Assembly: GCF_000761485.1 (NCBI RefSeq)
Contig: NZ_JPMX01000042.1
Coordinates: 1 to 64,000, forward strand
DNA length: 64,000 bases
Source of the DNA: Modestobacter caceresii
Lineage (GTDB): Bacteria; Actinomycetota; Actinomycetes; Mycobacteriales; Geodermatophilaceae
Direction: 5' to 3'
In this document: in pieces, positions 9,130-18,355 of the stretch
How the letters are laid out: each line of letters opens with the position of its first letter
Numbering within the stretch: the stretch's first letter is position 1
Notes under the pieces: generated by a model
Told to the model about the DNA's origin: nothing
The model's database searches: none
What the model saw: the letters and a program-made list of their open reading frames with translations, nothing else
Made by a program: the position numbers and the translations under genes

Positions 9130-12100
9130 GTGTCTCGCACCTCCCGTCCGCCCGCACTCGCGTCCCGTGCCGGCGGTGCCACCCTGGTCGCCGCCGCCCT
9201 GCTCGGCAGCGTCGTCGTCGGTGTGCCCAGCGCCGCCGCCGCCACCGGCTCGACCGCCGTGGCCGACTTCGACGGGGACGGCGCCAGCGACCTCGGCGTC
9301 TTCCGGCCCGCCGAGGGCCGCTTCCTGGTCCAGGGGCAGGACGCCACCTGGTGGGGCGGCGAGGGTGACGTCGACGTCTCCGCGGACTACGACGGCGACG
9401 GCACGACCGACGTCGCGGTGTTCCGCCCGTCGACCGGCCAGTGGTTCGTCCAGGGCGGCGCCACCTCGTGGTGGGGCGAGGCCGGGGACGTGGCCGTGCC
9501 GGCGGACTACGACGGTGACGGTGCGGCCGAGGTCGCGGTGTTCCGTCCGTCGACCGGGCAGTGGTTCGTCGAGGGCGGTGCCAGCACGTACTGGGGCGGC
9601 GCGGGTGACGTGGCAGTGCCGGCGGACTACGACGGCGACGGCAGCAGCGACATGGCGGTGTTCCGCCCGGAGACCGGGCAGTGGTTCGTCCAGGACGGCG
9701 CCAGCACGTACTGGGGCGGCGCGGGCGACCTCGCACTGACCCGCAGCCTGGGCGCCCGGCAGGCGACGGCCGCCACGCCGGTCGACACCACCGCCCCGGC
9801 AGCCCCGGCCGAGGTCAGCACCGTGCTGGGCGACAGCTCGGTGACGGTCAGCTGGGCAGCCGGCGCCGAGGACGACCTCGCGGGCCACTCCGTCCAGCGC
9901 ACCGAGGCCGGCGGCGAGCCGGTCGAGCTGACCGACGCGCTGGTCGAGGGCACCTCGTTCACCGACTCCACCGCCACGGTCGGGACCCGGTACTCCTACA
10001 CGGTCACCGCGACCGACACCGCGGACAACACCTCGGCCCCCTCGGCTGCCGCCGTCGCCACCCCGGTGGACGCCGACGTGGTCGTCGCCTCCGACGGCTC
10101 CGCCGACGCCACGACGGTGCAGGCCGGCGTGGACCTGGTGCCGAACAACGCCGACCACCGGGCCGACCCGAAGCTGGTCCTGGTCCAGCCGGGCACCTAC
10201 GAGGGCCTGGTCACCTCGGGCAACCGGTACGGCGTCACGGTCATGGGTGCCACCACCGACCCCGCCGACACCGTGCTCACCGCCGCCGACGCGGTGAACC
10301 CGACCGTCTCGCTGTCCGGCCACGAGTGGTCGCTGCTGAACCTGACCGTGGTGAACACCAACGGCACCGGCGTCGCCGGCGCCCAGGCCACCGCGCTGAA
10401 GGTCAACTCCGGTGACCGCGACGTCTTCGACAACGTCGCCTTCCTCGGCAACAAGCAGACCCTGCAGCTGCAGACGGCGAACACCACCACCTACAGCCGG
10501 CTCTTCTTCTCGAACGCCTACGTCGAGGGTGGGCAGGACATCGTCCTGGGCCGCGCCGTCGCCGTCTTCGAGGACAGCACGATCCACGTGCTCGACCAGC
10601 CCAACGCGGCGATCACCGACTCGTCGATCAGCTCCGCGCACCCCTACGGCTTCCTGGTCACCGACAGCGAGATCGTCACCGACGGGGCAGCCGGTTCGAT
10701 CTACCTGGGCCGCCCCTACCCGGCCAGTGCCACCTCCCAGGCCCAGGTGACGATCCGCGGCACCGAGCTGGGTGCGGCGATCAACACCACCCAGCCCTGG
10801 AAGGACTGGAACGCCACCACCCCGTGGACGTCGGGTCGCTTCTCCGAGTACCAGAACACCGGCCCGGGCGCGACGGTCAACGCCAACCGCCCGCAGCTGA
10901 CCGACGAGCAGGCCGCGCAGTACACCAAGGCCGCCTACCTCGCCGGCACCGACGGCTGGGCCCCGGTCGGGCAGCAGCTGCCCACCGAGCCGGCCGACAC
11001 CACCGCCCCGGGAGCGCCGGCCGGCCTCACGGCCACCGCCGGGAACGCCCAGGTCGAGCTGACCTGGACGGCGAACGCCGACAGCGACCTCGCCGGCTAC
11101 GACCTCTACCGGGCCGCAGGCACCACGGTCGAGGTCACGGCGGAGAACAAGGTGAACACCGAGCTGCTCACCGGCTCCTACTACACCGACCGCGCAGTGG
11201 TCAGCGGGACCGGGTACGCCTACGTGCTCACCGCCGTCGACGGTGCGGGCAACGCGTCGGCCGCCTCGGCGACCGTCTCGGCCACCCCGACCGGCGAGGT
11301 GCTGCCGGTGCACGACCTGCTGGTCGCGCAGGACGGCTCGGGTGACTTCACCACCGTGCAGGCCGCCGTCGACGCCGCCGGCGCCGGCACGGCGGGCGAC
11401 CCGGTCGTCATCGCGATCAAGCCGGGCACCTACCGCGAGCTGGTCAGCATCACCGACAGCAACGTCTCGCTGCTCGGCACCACCGGGACGGCCACCGACG
11501 TCGTGCTCAGCTACGACAACGCCGCCGGCACCACCAACCCGGCCACCGGCTCGGCGTACGGCACCGGCAACAGCCAGAGCGTGCTGGTCAAGGGCAACGA
11601 CGTCACGGTCAGCGACCTGACGATCGAGAACGCCTTCGACGAGGCGGCGGCGACGTTCAACGACAAGCAGGCGGTCGCGCTGAACACCACCGGTGACCGG
11701 CTGGTCTTCGACGGTGTGCGCGTGCTGGGCAACCAGGACACCCTGCTGGTCAACTCGGGCGACGCCAACAAGGTCGCCCGGTCCTACTTCGTGGACAGCT
11801 ACATCGAGGGCGACGTCGACTTCGTGTTCGGCCGGGGCACCGCGGTGTTCGACCGGAGCACGATCCACGCGCTGAGCCGGGGCAGCAGCTCCAACAACGG
11901 CTACCTCACCGCCGCGAGCACCGCGGACGACAACCGGTACGGGATCCTGATCACCAACAGCACGGTGACCAGCGACGCCCCGGCGGAGACCTTCTCGCTG
12001 GGTCGCCCGTGGCGCGGCTGGAGCGACGACTACACGAAGAACGGCGTCGAGATGCCGAACTCGCGTGGTCAGGTCACCATCCGCGAGACCGAGCTGCCCG

Positions 12101-14649
12101 CCGCGATCCGGACCAGCCAGCCGTGGGCCGACATGTCCCCGAACCTGTGGACCGACGGTCGTTTCGCCGAGTACGCCAACACCGGTGCCGGTGCGACGGT
12201 GAACGCCAACCGGCCGCAGCTGACCACCGCCGAGGCCACCGAGTACACCAAGTGGGACTACCTGGCCGGCAGCGACAGCTGGAACCCGATCGGCTCCGAG
12301 GAGCCGGCGGCCGGCGACATCACCGCCCCGGCGGCACCGGCCGGCCTCACCGCCGCCGCGGACGGCGCCGGTGTGGCCGTGACCTGGACGGCGAACGGCG
12401 AGGCCGACCTGGCCGGCTACCACGTCTACCGGGCCACCGGCAGCACGGTCGAGGCCACCGCGGCCAACCAGCTGACCACCGAGCTGCTCACGGAGGCCGG
12501 CTACCAAGACACCGCCGTCTCCCCGGGTGTCGAGTACAGCTACCTGGTCACCGCGGTGGACACCACCGGCAACGTGTCGGCCGCCTCGGCGCCGGCCACG
12601 CTGACCACCGTGGGCACGCCGCTGCCCGACCACGACCTGCTGGTCGCCCAGGACGGCTCGGGTGACTTCACCACCGTGCAGGCCGCGGTGGACGCAGCCG
12701 GCGCGGGCACCGCGGCCGACCCGGTCGTCATCGCGGTGACCCCGGGTGAGTACCGCGGGGTCGTCACGATGTCGCGCAACCACGTGACGCTGATCGGCAC
12801 CACCGGCGACGCCGCCGACGTGGTCATCGTGGAGGCCCACGCGGCCGGGACACCCAAGCCCGACGGCTCCGGCACCTACGGCTCCTCCGGCAGCGCCACG
12901 GTGCTGATCAAGGGCAGCGACGTCACGGTCCGGGACCTCACCTTCGCCAACGACTTCGACGAGGAGTCCTCCGACCTCTCGGCGAAGCAGGCGCTGGCGC
13001 TGAAGACCCAGGGTGACCGGCTGGTCTTCGACAACGTCCGGTTCCTGGGCGACCAGGACACCCTGATGGTCGACTCGCCCGGCACCGGCGTGCAGGCGCG
13101 GTCGTACTTCGTGGACAGCTACGTCGAGGGCGACGTGGACTTCATCTTCGGCCGGGGCACCGCGGTGTTCGACCGGAGCACGATCTTCGCGTCCACCCGG
13201 GGCAGCAGCTCCAACAACGGCTACATCACGGCCGGCAGCATCGACATCAGCCTCCCGTACGGGATCCTGATCACCGACAGCACCGTGCAGAGCGACGCCC
13301 CGGCGGGCACCTTCCACCTGGGCCGCCCGTGGCACCCCAGCGGTGACGTGAACGCCATCGCCCAGGTCGTCATCCGCGACACCGAGCTGCCCGCGGCGAT
13401 CAAGTCCGCGCCGTGGACGGACATGAGCGGGTTCTCCTGGACCGAGGCCCGGTTCTCCGAGTTCCAGAACACCGGCCCGGGTGCCGGGGTCAACGAGAAC
13501 CGTCCGCAGCTGACGGCCGCCGGGGCCGAGCAGTACACCAAGTGGGACTACCTGGCCGGCAAGGACGGCTGGAACCCCACCGGTGAGGTCGAGCCGCCGC
13601 CGTCGGACACCACCGCGCCGGCCGCGCCGGCCGGGCTCGCCGCCACGGTGGCACCGGGTGCGGTGACGCTGGACTGGGCCGACAACGCCGAGCCCGACGC
13701 CGCCGGGTACGTGGTCTACCGCGCGCTGACCGAGACCGGCACCTACGCCCGGCTCACCAGCGCCCCGATCACCGCCTCGACCTACCTGGACAACACCGTC
13801 CCGGTCGGCTCGACCGGTTGGTACCGGGTCACCGCGGTCGACGTCACGGGCAACGAGTCCGCGGCGGCGACGGCGAGCGCGACGGTTACCGAGGGCAACG
13901 GGGAGACCCGCCCGCTCAGCGTCTTCGTGATCGGTGACTCGACCGCGTCGGTCTACCAGGCCAACGAGGGCCCGCGGACCGGCTGGGGCCAGGCGCTGGG
14001 GCTGTTCACCACCGAGAACGCCACGGTGGTCGACTACGCCAAGTCCGGGGCCAGCTCCAAGGACTACTACGACAGCGGCCTGTTCGACCGGACGCTGGCG
14101 GAGATCCAGCCGGGTGACTTCCTGCTCATCTCCTTCGGGCACAACGACCAGAAGGCCGACGACCCGAGCCGGTACACCGACCCGTACGGCACGTACCAGG
14201 AGTACCTGCAGAAGTACGTCGACGGTGCCCGGGCCGCCGGTGCCACCCCGGTGCTGGTGACCTCGGTGGAGCGTCGCCGGTTCACCGAGGACGGGGTCGC
14301 CAAGAGCACCCACGGTGAGTACCCGGCCGCGATGCGAGCGCTGGCCGCCGAGCAGGGCGTCGCGGTGGTCGACCTGACCGCCATGAGCACCGACCTGTGG
14401 AACGAGCTGGGGCCGGAGGGGACGAAGGACTACTTCCTCCACGTCGAGCCGGGTGAGTACCCGAACTACCCGGACGGCCGCGCCGACGACACCCACTTCC
14501 AGGCTCGGGGGGCGATCGAACTGGCTCGCATCGTCGCCACGTCCCTGGCCGAGCAGGGGGTCCTGCCGGCGGGTGGCGAGTACTTCCAGCGGCTGGACGG
14601 CGCGGTCGCCGACGACGAGATCGTCTGGCCGGCCAAGCGCCCGATCTGA
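9130..14649 (+). CDS. Giant secreted protein: FG-GAP-like repeats, three pectinesterase domains, four FN3 domains and an SGNH esterase
   Basis: This 1839-residue extracellular pectin-degrading protein begins with a signal peptide (LVAAALLGSVVVG ending AAAA). Four Asp-rich repeats follow at about residues 45-205 (DYDGDG then VFRPSTGQWFV), likely binding calcium. FN3 domains lie near 218-313, 624-721, 1064-1161 and 1494-1587. Pectin methylesterase domains lie near 316-611, 727-1054 and 1166-1487. A rhamnogalacturonan-acetylesterase-like SGNH domain lies at about 1596-1827 (IGDST, SFGHNDQK, DDTHF). Domains 2 and 3 keep NQDTL/DQDTL, GDVDF[VI]FG and LGRPW. Domain 1 reads NKQTL, so the catalytic acid Asp is replaced by Gln. 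GTG 9130 is preferred over GTG 9064 because the signal peptide follows directly. Confidence 0.9.
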   Translation: MSRTSRPPALASRAGGATLVAAALLGSVVVGVPSAAAATGSTAVADFDGDGASDLGVFRPAEGRFLVQGQDATWWGGEGDVDVSADYDGDGTTDVAVFRPSTGQWFVQGGATSWWGEAGDVAVPADYDGDGAAEVAVFRPSTGQWFVEGGASTYWGGAGDVAVPADYDGDGSSDMAVFRPETGQWFVQDGASTYWGGAGDLALTRSLGARQATAATPVDTTAPAAPAEVSTVLGDSSVTVSWAAGAEDDLAGHSVQRTEAGGEPVELTDALVEGTSFTDSTATVGTRYSYTVTATDTADNTSAPSAAAVATPVDADVVVASDGSADATTVQAGVDLVPNNADHRADPKLVLVQPGTYEGLVTSGNRYGVTVMGATTDPADTVLTAADAVNPTVSLSGHEWSLLNLTVVNTNGTGVAGAQATALKVNSGDRDVFDNVAFLGNKQTLQLQTANTTTYSRLFFSNAYVEGGQDIVLGRAVAVFEDSTIHVLDQPNAAITDSSISSAHPYGFLVTDSEIVTDGAAGSIYLGRPYPASATSQAQVTIRGTELGAAINTTQPWKDWNATTPWTSGRFSEYQNTGPGATVNANRPQLTDEQAAQYTKAAYLAGTDGWAPVGQQLPTEPADTTAPGAPAGLTATAGNAQVELTWTANADSDLAGYDLYRAAGTTVEVTAENKVNTELLTGSYYTDRAVVSGTGYAYVLTAVDGAGNASAASATVSATPTGEVLPVHDLLVAQDGSGDFTTVQAAVDAAGAGTAGDPVVIAIKPGTYRELVSITDSNVSLLGTTGTATDVVLSYDNAAGTTNPATGSAYGTGNSQSVLVKGNDVTVSDLTIENAFDEAAATFNDKQAVALNTTGDRLVFDGVRVLGNQDTLLVNSGDANKVARSYFVDSYIEGDVDFVFGRGTAVFDRSTIHALSRGSSSNNGYLTAASTADDNRYGILITNSTVTSDAPAETFSLGRPWRGWSDDYTKNGVEMPNSRGQVTIRETELPAAIRTSQPWADMSPNLWTDGRFAEYANTGAGATVNANRPQLTTAEATEYTKWDYLAGSDSWNPIGSEEPAAGDITAPAAPAGLTAAADGAGVAVTWTANGEADLAGYHVYRATGSTVEATAANQLTTELLTEAGYQDTAVSPGVEYSYLVTAVDTTGNVSAASAPATLTTVGTPLPDHDLLVAQDGSGDFTTVQAAVDAAGAGTAADPVVIAVTPGEYRGVVTMSRNHVTLIGTTGDAADVVIVEAHAAGTPKPDGSGTYGSSGSATVLIKGSDVTVRDLTFANDFDEESSDLSAKQALALKTQGDRLVFDNVRFLGDQDTLMVDSPGTGVQARSYFVDSYVEGDVDFIFGRGTAVFDRSTIFASTRGSSSNNGYITAGSIDISLPYGILITDSTVQSDAPAGTFHLGRPWHPSGDVNAIAQVVIRDTELPAAIKSAPWTDMSGFSWTEARFSEFQNTGPGAGVNENRPQLTAAGAEQYTKWDYLAGKDGWNPTGEVEPPPSDTTAPAAPAGLAATVAPGAVTLDWADNAEPDAAGYVVYRALTETGTYARLTSAPITASTYLDNTVPVGSTGWYRVTAVDVTGNESAAATASATVTEGNGETRPLSVFVIGDSTASVYQANEGPRTGWGQALGLFTTENATVVDYAKSGASSKDYYDSGLFDRTLAEIQPGDFLLISFGHNDQKADDPSRYTDPYGTYQEYLQKYVDGARAAGATPVLVTSVERRRFTEDGVAKSTHGEYPAAMRALAAEQGVAVVDLTAMSTDLWNELGPEGTKDYFLHVEPGEYPNYPDGRADDTHFQARGAIELARIVATSLAEQGVLPAGGEYFQRLDGAVADDEIVWPAKRPI

Positions 14650-14664
14650 CCCGACCGGGTCCTC

Positions 14665-14714
14665 GTCACCCGGGAGGGTGGGCCGGCTGCTGCCAGCCCC
14701 CCCTCCCGGGTGAC
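14665..14714 (+). terminator. Strong hairpin terminator after the pectinesterase gene
   Basis: GTCACCCGGGAGGG (14665-14678) pairs perfectly with CCCTCCCGGGTGAC (14701-14714), with an inner GGCTG/CAGCC stem. It begins 15 bases after the stop codon. Confidence 0.75.
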
Positions 14715-14799
14715 GTACCGGCCTGCGCAGGAGCACCGGGGCCCCCTCGCGGGATGAGATGGCTGTGCACAACAGGATCGGACGAGGCGAGGACAGCGC

Positions 14800-15669
14800 G
14801 TGCGCACCCCGGACACATCACCACTCGGCTCGATCGTCGACTTCAGCACCGAACGAGCCCTCCGCCGGGCCGAGCCGGTCAGCCGGCCCGCGTCGGCTCC
14901 GCAGGCCGACCCGGTCGCTGAGGTGGCCGGCCATCTCGCCCGGTTGCACGACACCGGCCAGCCGGTGGTCACCGTCTCCTGGGTGAACCACCACAGCGCC
15001 CTGGAGCTGCTGCACGCGGCACCCGAGCTGCTGGGGCGCCTCACCTACCTCGGCGTCGACGGGCTCTTCCTGCGCAGCCTGCTGGGCGGGGGACTGGTGC
15101 CCCGCACCAGCGCCGATCTCGTCCTCCCGGAGCTGCTGGGCCGGCTCCGGGCGCCCCGGGTCGCCGTCGTCGGCGGGCGACCGGAGGACGTGGCGAGCCT
15201 CCGGCGCGCGGTGGCCGCTCTGCTCCCGCCGGACGGCGAGCTGGTCTCCGTCCGCGACGGCTACGCCGGCCGGCCCTCCCCGGAGGAGCTGGACGTCTGG
15301 CTGGCCCGCACCCGGCCCACCGTGGTGCTGGCCGGGCTCGGTGCCCCCCTGCAGGAGCAGTTCGTCCTGGACGTCGCCCGACACCTGCCGCGGGGGCTGG
15401 TGCTCACCTGCGGCGGCTTCCTCGACCAGGTGCAGCAGGCCGGCTACTACCCCGCCTGGGCCTATCCGCTGAAGCTGAACTGGCTGGTGCGGCTGGCCCG
15501 CGAGCCGCAGCGGATGTGGCGGCGGTACTCGGTCGAGGCCGTGGCGGCGCTCCGTGCCCGTGCCGCGCTGCGCGCCGAGGTCCTCGGCGCCCCGGGATTC
15601 CAGCGGCTCCGGTGGTACGCCTGGCCCGAGGTCGACGACCGGTGGACCGCGGAGGCCACCAGCTCCTGA
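14800..15669 (+). CDS. WecG/TagA/CpsF family glycosyltransferase
   Basis: This 289-residue enzyme of the GT26 family transfers an N-acetyl-aminosugar (often ManNAc or its uronate) from UDP to a lipid-linked acceptor at the inner membrane face. Diagnostic stretches are VVTVSWVNHHSALELL, VVLAGLGAPLQEQF, GGFLDQVQQ and PLKLNWLVRLAREPQRMWRRY without its last residue. The length is close to the family norm plus a short N-terminal extension. The GTG start is supported by a GAGGCGAGGA stretch upstream. It stands alone after a terminator but belongs functionally with the polysaccharide genes at 3933-8860. Confidence 0.88.
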   Translation: MRTPDTSPLGSIVDFSTERALRRAEPVSRPASAPQADPVAEVAGHLARLHDTGQPVVTVSWVNHHSALELLHAAPELLGRLTYLGVDGLFLRSLLGGGLVPRTSADLVLPELLGRLRAPRVAVVGGRPEDVASLRRAVAALLPPDGELVSVRDGYAGRPSPEELDVWLARTRPTVVLAGLGAPLQEQFVLDVARHLPRGLVLTCGGFLDQVQQAGYYPAWAYPLKLNWLVRLAREPQRMWRRYSVEAVAALRARAALRAEVLGAPGFQRLRWYAWPEVDDRWTAEATSS

Positions 15670-15788
15670 GCCCGCCCGGTCGGCGCCGCCGGCGTGGCGT
15701 GGCCGTCCTGCTCCTGGTCACCCGGCGTCCGCCCTGCTCACGTGCATGATCGGCCGGTAGCGCGGCCGATGCGGGGGAGGGGGGGACG

Positions 15789-16547
15789 GTGGACGGGATG
15801 CTGCTGGTGGCCGGCGGCGTGGTCGTCTTCGCCGCCAGCGTCCTGGCCGGCGGAACCGGCTTCGGCTACTCCCTGGTGTGCGCGCCGCTCCTGCTGCTCG
15901 CCGGCATCCCGCTGACCGACGTCGTCGTCATCAACCTCACGGTCGGCGTGGTGACCCGGATCGGAGCCGTCCTCCGGCTCCGGCACTCGGTCGACCGGCA
16001 ACGGTCCACGTACCTGGTGGTGGGTTGCGTCCCCGGACTGCTGCTCGGCCACCTCGCCCTCGACCGGGTCGACGCCGACGCGCTCAAGGTGACGGCTGGA
16101 GTCGTGGCGGTCGTCGCCGCGGGCTTCCTCCTGCTCCGGCGGCCGGCCGTCCGGTCCGGTGAGCCGGGGGCGCCGTCCCGCCTCGCGCCGGGTGTCGCCG
16201 GGGTGCTGGGCGGGTTCCTCGGCATCACGACCTCGATGAACGGCCCCCCGCCGGTGATCCTGCTCTCCCACCGGAACGTGGCGCCCCGGGCGTTCATCGC
16301 CGACATGGCGGTGTACCTGCTCGCCTGCAACGCCATGGCCCTCGCCGTGATCGGGCTGACGGGTGGGCTGTCGCTGGACCGGGTGGGGCTGCTGCTGGCG
16401 TGCTGGCTCCCGGGCGCGGTGCTGGGCAACCTCCTGGGCGTGGCCTACGGCTCCCGGCTGCCCCTGGCCCCGTTCCGGCTGCTGACGCTCGGTCTGGTCA
16501 TGGTCACGGGGCTGGCGACCGTGGCGACGTCGGTCGGCAGTCTGTGA
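15789..16547 (+). CDS. TauE/SafE family anion exporter
   Basis: This 252-residue membrane protein has about seven to eight helices and two internal repeats, matching the sulfite exporter TauE/SafE family. The repeats start at FAASVLAGGTGFGYSLV and GVLGGFLGITTSMNGPP. Family members export sulfite, sulfoacetate or related small anions; the substrate here is unknown. The GTG start follows a very G-rich ribosome binding site (15775-15786). The gene is convergent with the reductase at 16570, with only 22 bp between them. Confidence 0.85.
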   Translation: MDGMLLVAGGVVVFAASVLAGGTGFGYSLVCAPLLLLAGIPLTDVVVINLTVGVVTRIGAVLRLRHSVDRQRSTYLVVGCVPGLLLGHLALDRVDADALKVTAGVVAVVAAGFLLLRRPAVRSGEPGAPSRLAPGVAGVLGGFLGITTSMNGPPPVILLSHRNVAPRAFIADMAVYLLACNAMALAVIGLTGGLSLDRVGLLLACWLPGAVLGNLLGVAYGSRLPLAPFRLLTLGLVMVTGLATVATSVGSL

Positions 16548-16569
16548 CGGGGCCCCTGTCGCTCGAGGG

Positions 16570-17685
16570 TCAGCGCAGCCGGCGTGCGGTGGCCGCCAGG
16601 GTCCGGGCGGTGAGCCGGCCGTCGGCCAGCCCGAGGGCGACGACGTCGTCGAAGACCCGCTGGTCGGCCCGCGCCGCCCGCACGGCGGCGTCCATCAGCA
16701 CCGGCCACCGGCTCAGCTGGGAGGTCACCGCCGACGCGCGGAGGTGCCCGCCGAGCCGGCGGCGCAGCAGCCGCCGGTGCACCTCACCGGCGCGCGGACC
16801 GTGGCCGGCCGCCGTGCCCGCCAGGGCGCCGGAGAGGACGGCGTAGAAGATCCCCTCCCCGGTCAGCGGGTTGATCAGTGACTGGGCGTCCCCGGCCAGC
16901 AGCACCCGGCCCCCGGGCAGCCTGGGCCGGCCGGTCGACAGCGGCAGCCGGTGCGCGCGCAGCCCCTCGGGCCGCACGCCCGGCAGCATCCGGTGCAGCC
17001 CGGCGACCAGCTCGGTGCGGGTCACGCCCCCGGAGACGAGCTCGCCGTAGCCGACGTTGGCCCGTCCGTCGCCGATCGGGAAGGACCAGGCGTAGGCCGG
17101 CCAGCGCTGGTCGGTGGTGGTCACCACCTGCACGCCGTCCAGGCCGGGGAGCACCGGGGCGTAGCCGCGGATCGCGATGGCCAGCCGGTCCGGCGGGTTG
17201 GGGGCCAGCCCGAGCGCCCGGCGCACCACCGACTCGGCGCCGTCGGCGCCCACCATCACCCCGGCGCGGACGACGTCGTCGACCTCGACGTGCGTGCGGC
17301 GCACGGTGACCTGGCGGACGGTGTGCCGCCGGAACCGGACGCCGGTGGCCAGCACCTGGGCGAGCAGTCGCCCGTCGAGCACCGCACGGGGCACGACGAG
17401 CGAGGGCCGGTGCAGGGCCCGCTCCACCGTCGTCCCGCCCGGGCCCTGCAGGCGGAGCCGGGGGACGGCGGGGAACCCCGCGGTCAGCGCCGGGACGTCG
17501 ATCCCCAGCGCGGCGAGCACGTCCAGCGCCTCGGGGGCGATCCCGTCCCCGCAGACCTTGTCCCGGGGGAAGTCGGCGCGGTCGAGGACCAGCACGTCGG
17601 CGTCCGGCCGGGCCCGGCGGACGGCGGCCGCGCACGCCGCGCCGGCCGGCCCGCCCCCGACGACGACGACGTCCGCGTGCTCCAT
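16570..17685 (-). CDS. Geranylgeranyl reductase family FAD-dependent oxidoreductase
   Basis: This 371-residue flavoprotein has the dinucleotide-binding motif VVVVGGGPAGAACAAAVRR at residues 5-23, a DKVCGDGIAPEAL motif typical of the family, and the second FAD motif VLLAGDAQSLINPLTGEGI. Family members reduce isoprenoid double bonds. In actinobacteria the related MenJ-type enzymes saturate the menaquinone side chain, but this assignment is only a possibility here. The ATG at 17685 is chosen because the FAD motif begins at once. The LOG gene ends 10 bp upstream on the same strand, so the two may be cotranscribed. Confidence 0.82.
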   Translation of the reverse strand: MEHADVVVVGGGPAGAACAAAVRRARPDADVLVLDRADFPRDKVCGDGIAPEALDVLAALGIDVPALTAGFPAVPRLRLQGPGGTTVERALHRPSLVVPRAVLDGRLLAQVLATGVRFRRHTVRQVTVRRTHVEVDDVVRAGVMVGADGAESVVRRALGLAPNPPDRLAIAIRGYAPVLPGLDGVQVVTTTDQRWPAYAWSFPIGDGRANVGYGELVSGGVTRTELVAGLHRMLPGVRPEGLRAHRLPLSTGRPRLPGGRVLLAGDAQSLINPLTGEGIFYAVLSGALAGTAAGHGPRAGEVHRRLLRRRLGGHLRASAVTSQLSRWPVLMDAAVRAARADQRVFDDVVALGLADGRLTARTLAATARRLR

Positions 17686-17695
17686 GGGCAGCAGG

Positions 17696-18268
17696 CTAGG
17701 CGGCCGGTGGCGGGGTCCACTTGCGCGCCGGGTGCTCGTAGCCCGCGACGAAGGCCAGCAGCTCCGCGGCGTCGTGCACCACGCCGAGGGCGTCGAGCCG
17801 GTTGGCCGCCAGGTAGCCGTCGTCGACCATCCGGCGCAGCTGGTCCAGCAGCGGCTGCCAGAACCCGTCGACGTCGAGGAACGCGGTGGGCTTGGCGTGC
17901 AGCCCGAGCATGCCCCAGGTCCAGGCCTCGAACAGCTCCTCGAGGGTGCCGGCGGCACCGGGCAGGGCGACGAACGCGTCGGACAGGTCCGCCATCACCG
18001 CCTTGCGCTCGTGCATCGTCTGCACGACCTCCAGGCGGGGCAGGCCGGGGTGCGCCACCTCGTCGTCCACCAGGTGCTGCGGGATCACCCCGACCACCTC
18101 GCCGCCGGCGGCCAGCGCGGCATCGGCGACGACGCCCATCAGCCCGACGTTCCCCCCGCCGTAGACGATGCCGACGCCGGCCCGGGCCAGCTCGGTGGCG
18201 AAGGTGGCGGCAGCCCGCTGGTGGGACGGCGGCCCGGCGTGGGACCCGGTGAAGACGGCGATGCGCAC
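17696..18268 (-). CDS. LOG family protein (nucleotide 5'-monophosphate phosphoribohydrolase type)
   Basis: This 190-residue Rossmann-fold protein belongs to the TIGR00730/LOG group, which cleaves the N-glycosidic bond of (cytokinin) nucleoside monophosphates. It shows GIVYGGGNVGLMG and the catalytic Arg/Glu region MHERKAVM. The normally conserved PGGxGTxxE motif reads PGAAGTLEE, so one Gly is replaced by Ala. Its stop codon is TAG (complement of 17696-17698), one of only two found at gene ends in this window. It lies directly upstream of the flavoprotein gene. Biological substrate unknown. Confidence 0.85.
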   Translation of the reverse strand: MRIAVFTGSHAGPPSHQRAAATFATELARAGVGIVYGGGNVGLMGVVADAALAAGGEVVGVIPQHLVDDEVAHPGLPRLEVVQTMHERKAVMADLSDAFVALPGAAGTLEELFEAWTWGMLGLHAKPTAFLDVDGFWQPLLDQLRRMVDDGYLAANRLDALGVVHDAAELLAFVAGYEHPARKWTPPPAA

Positions 18269-18297
18269 GCCTCGGACGGTATGCGCATCGCCGTCAT

Positions 18298-18353
18298 GGC
18301 CCTCCTGCAGGGGCCCGCCGCGAACTTGCGAGCGGTGGGGGGCAGGAGGGTCC
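18298..18353 (-). terminator. Hairpin terminator with conserved loop after the MaoC operon
   Basis: GGCCCTCCTGC (18298-18308) pairs with GCAGGAGGGTCC (18342-18353) with one bulged T. On the minus strand it starts just after the MaoC stop codon. The loop contains CTCGCAAGTTCG, also found with small changes in the elements at 32080 and 41206. Confidence 0.65.
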
Positions 18354-18355
18354 TT

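Noticed and set aside
8311-14772. Open frame of 2153 codons on the minus strand opposite the pectinesterase gene
   Set aside because: It is a GC-driven shadow. The translation has repetitive Gly/Arg/Val composition without domains, whereas the plus strand encodes recognisable enzymes over the same bases.
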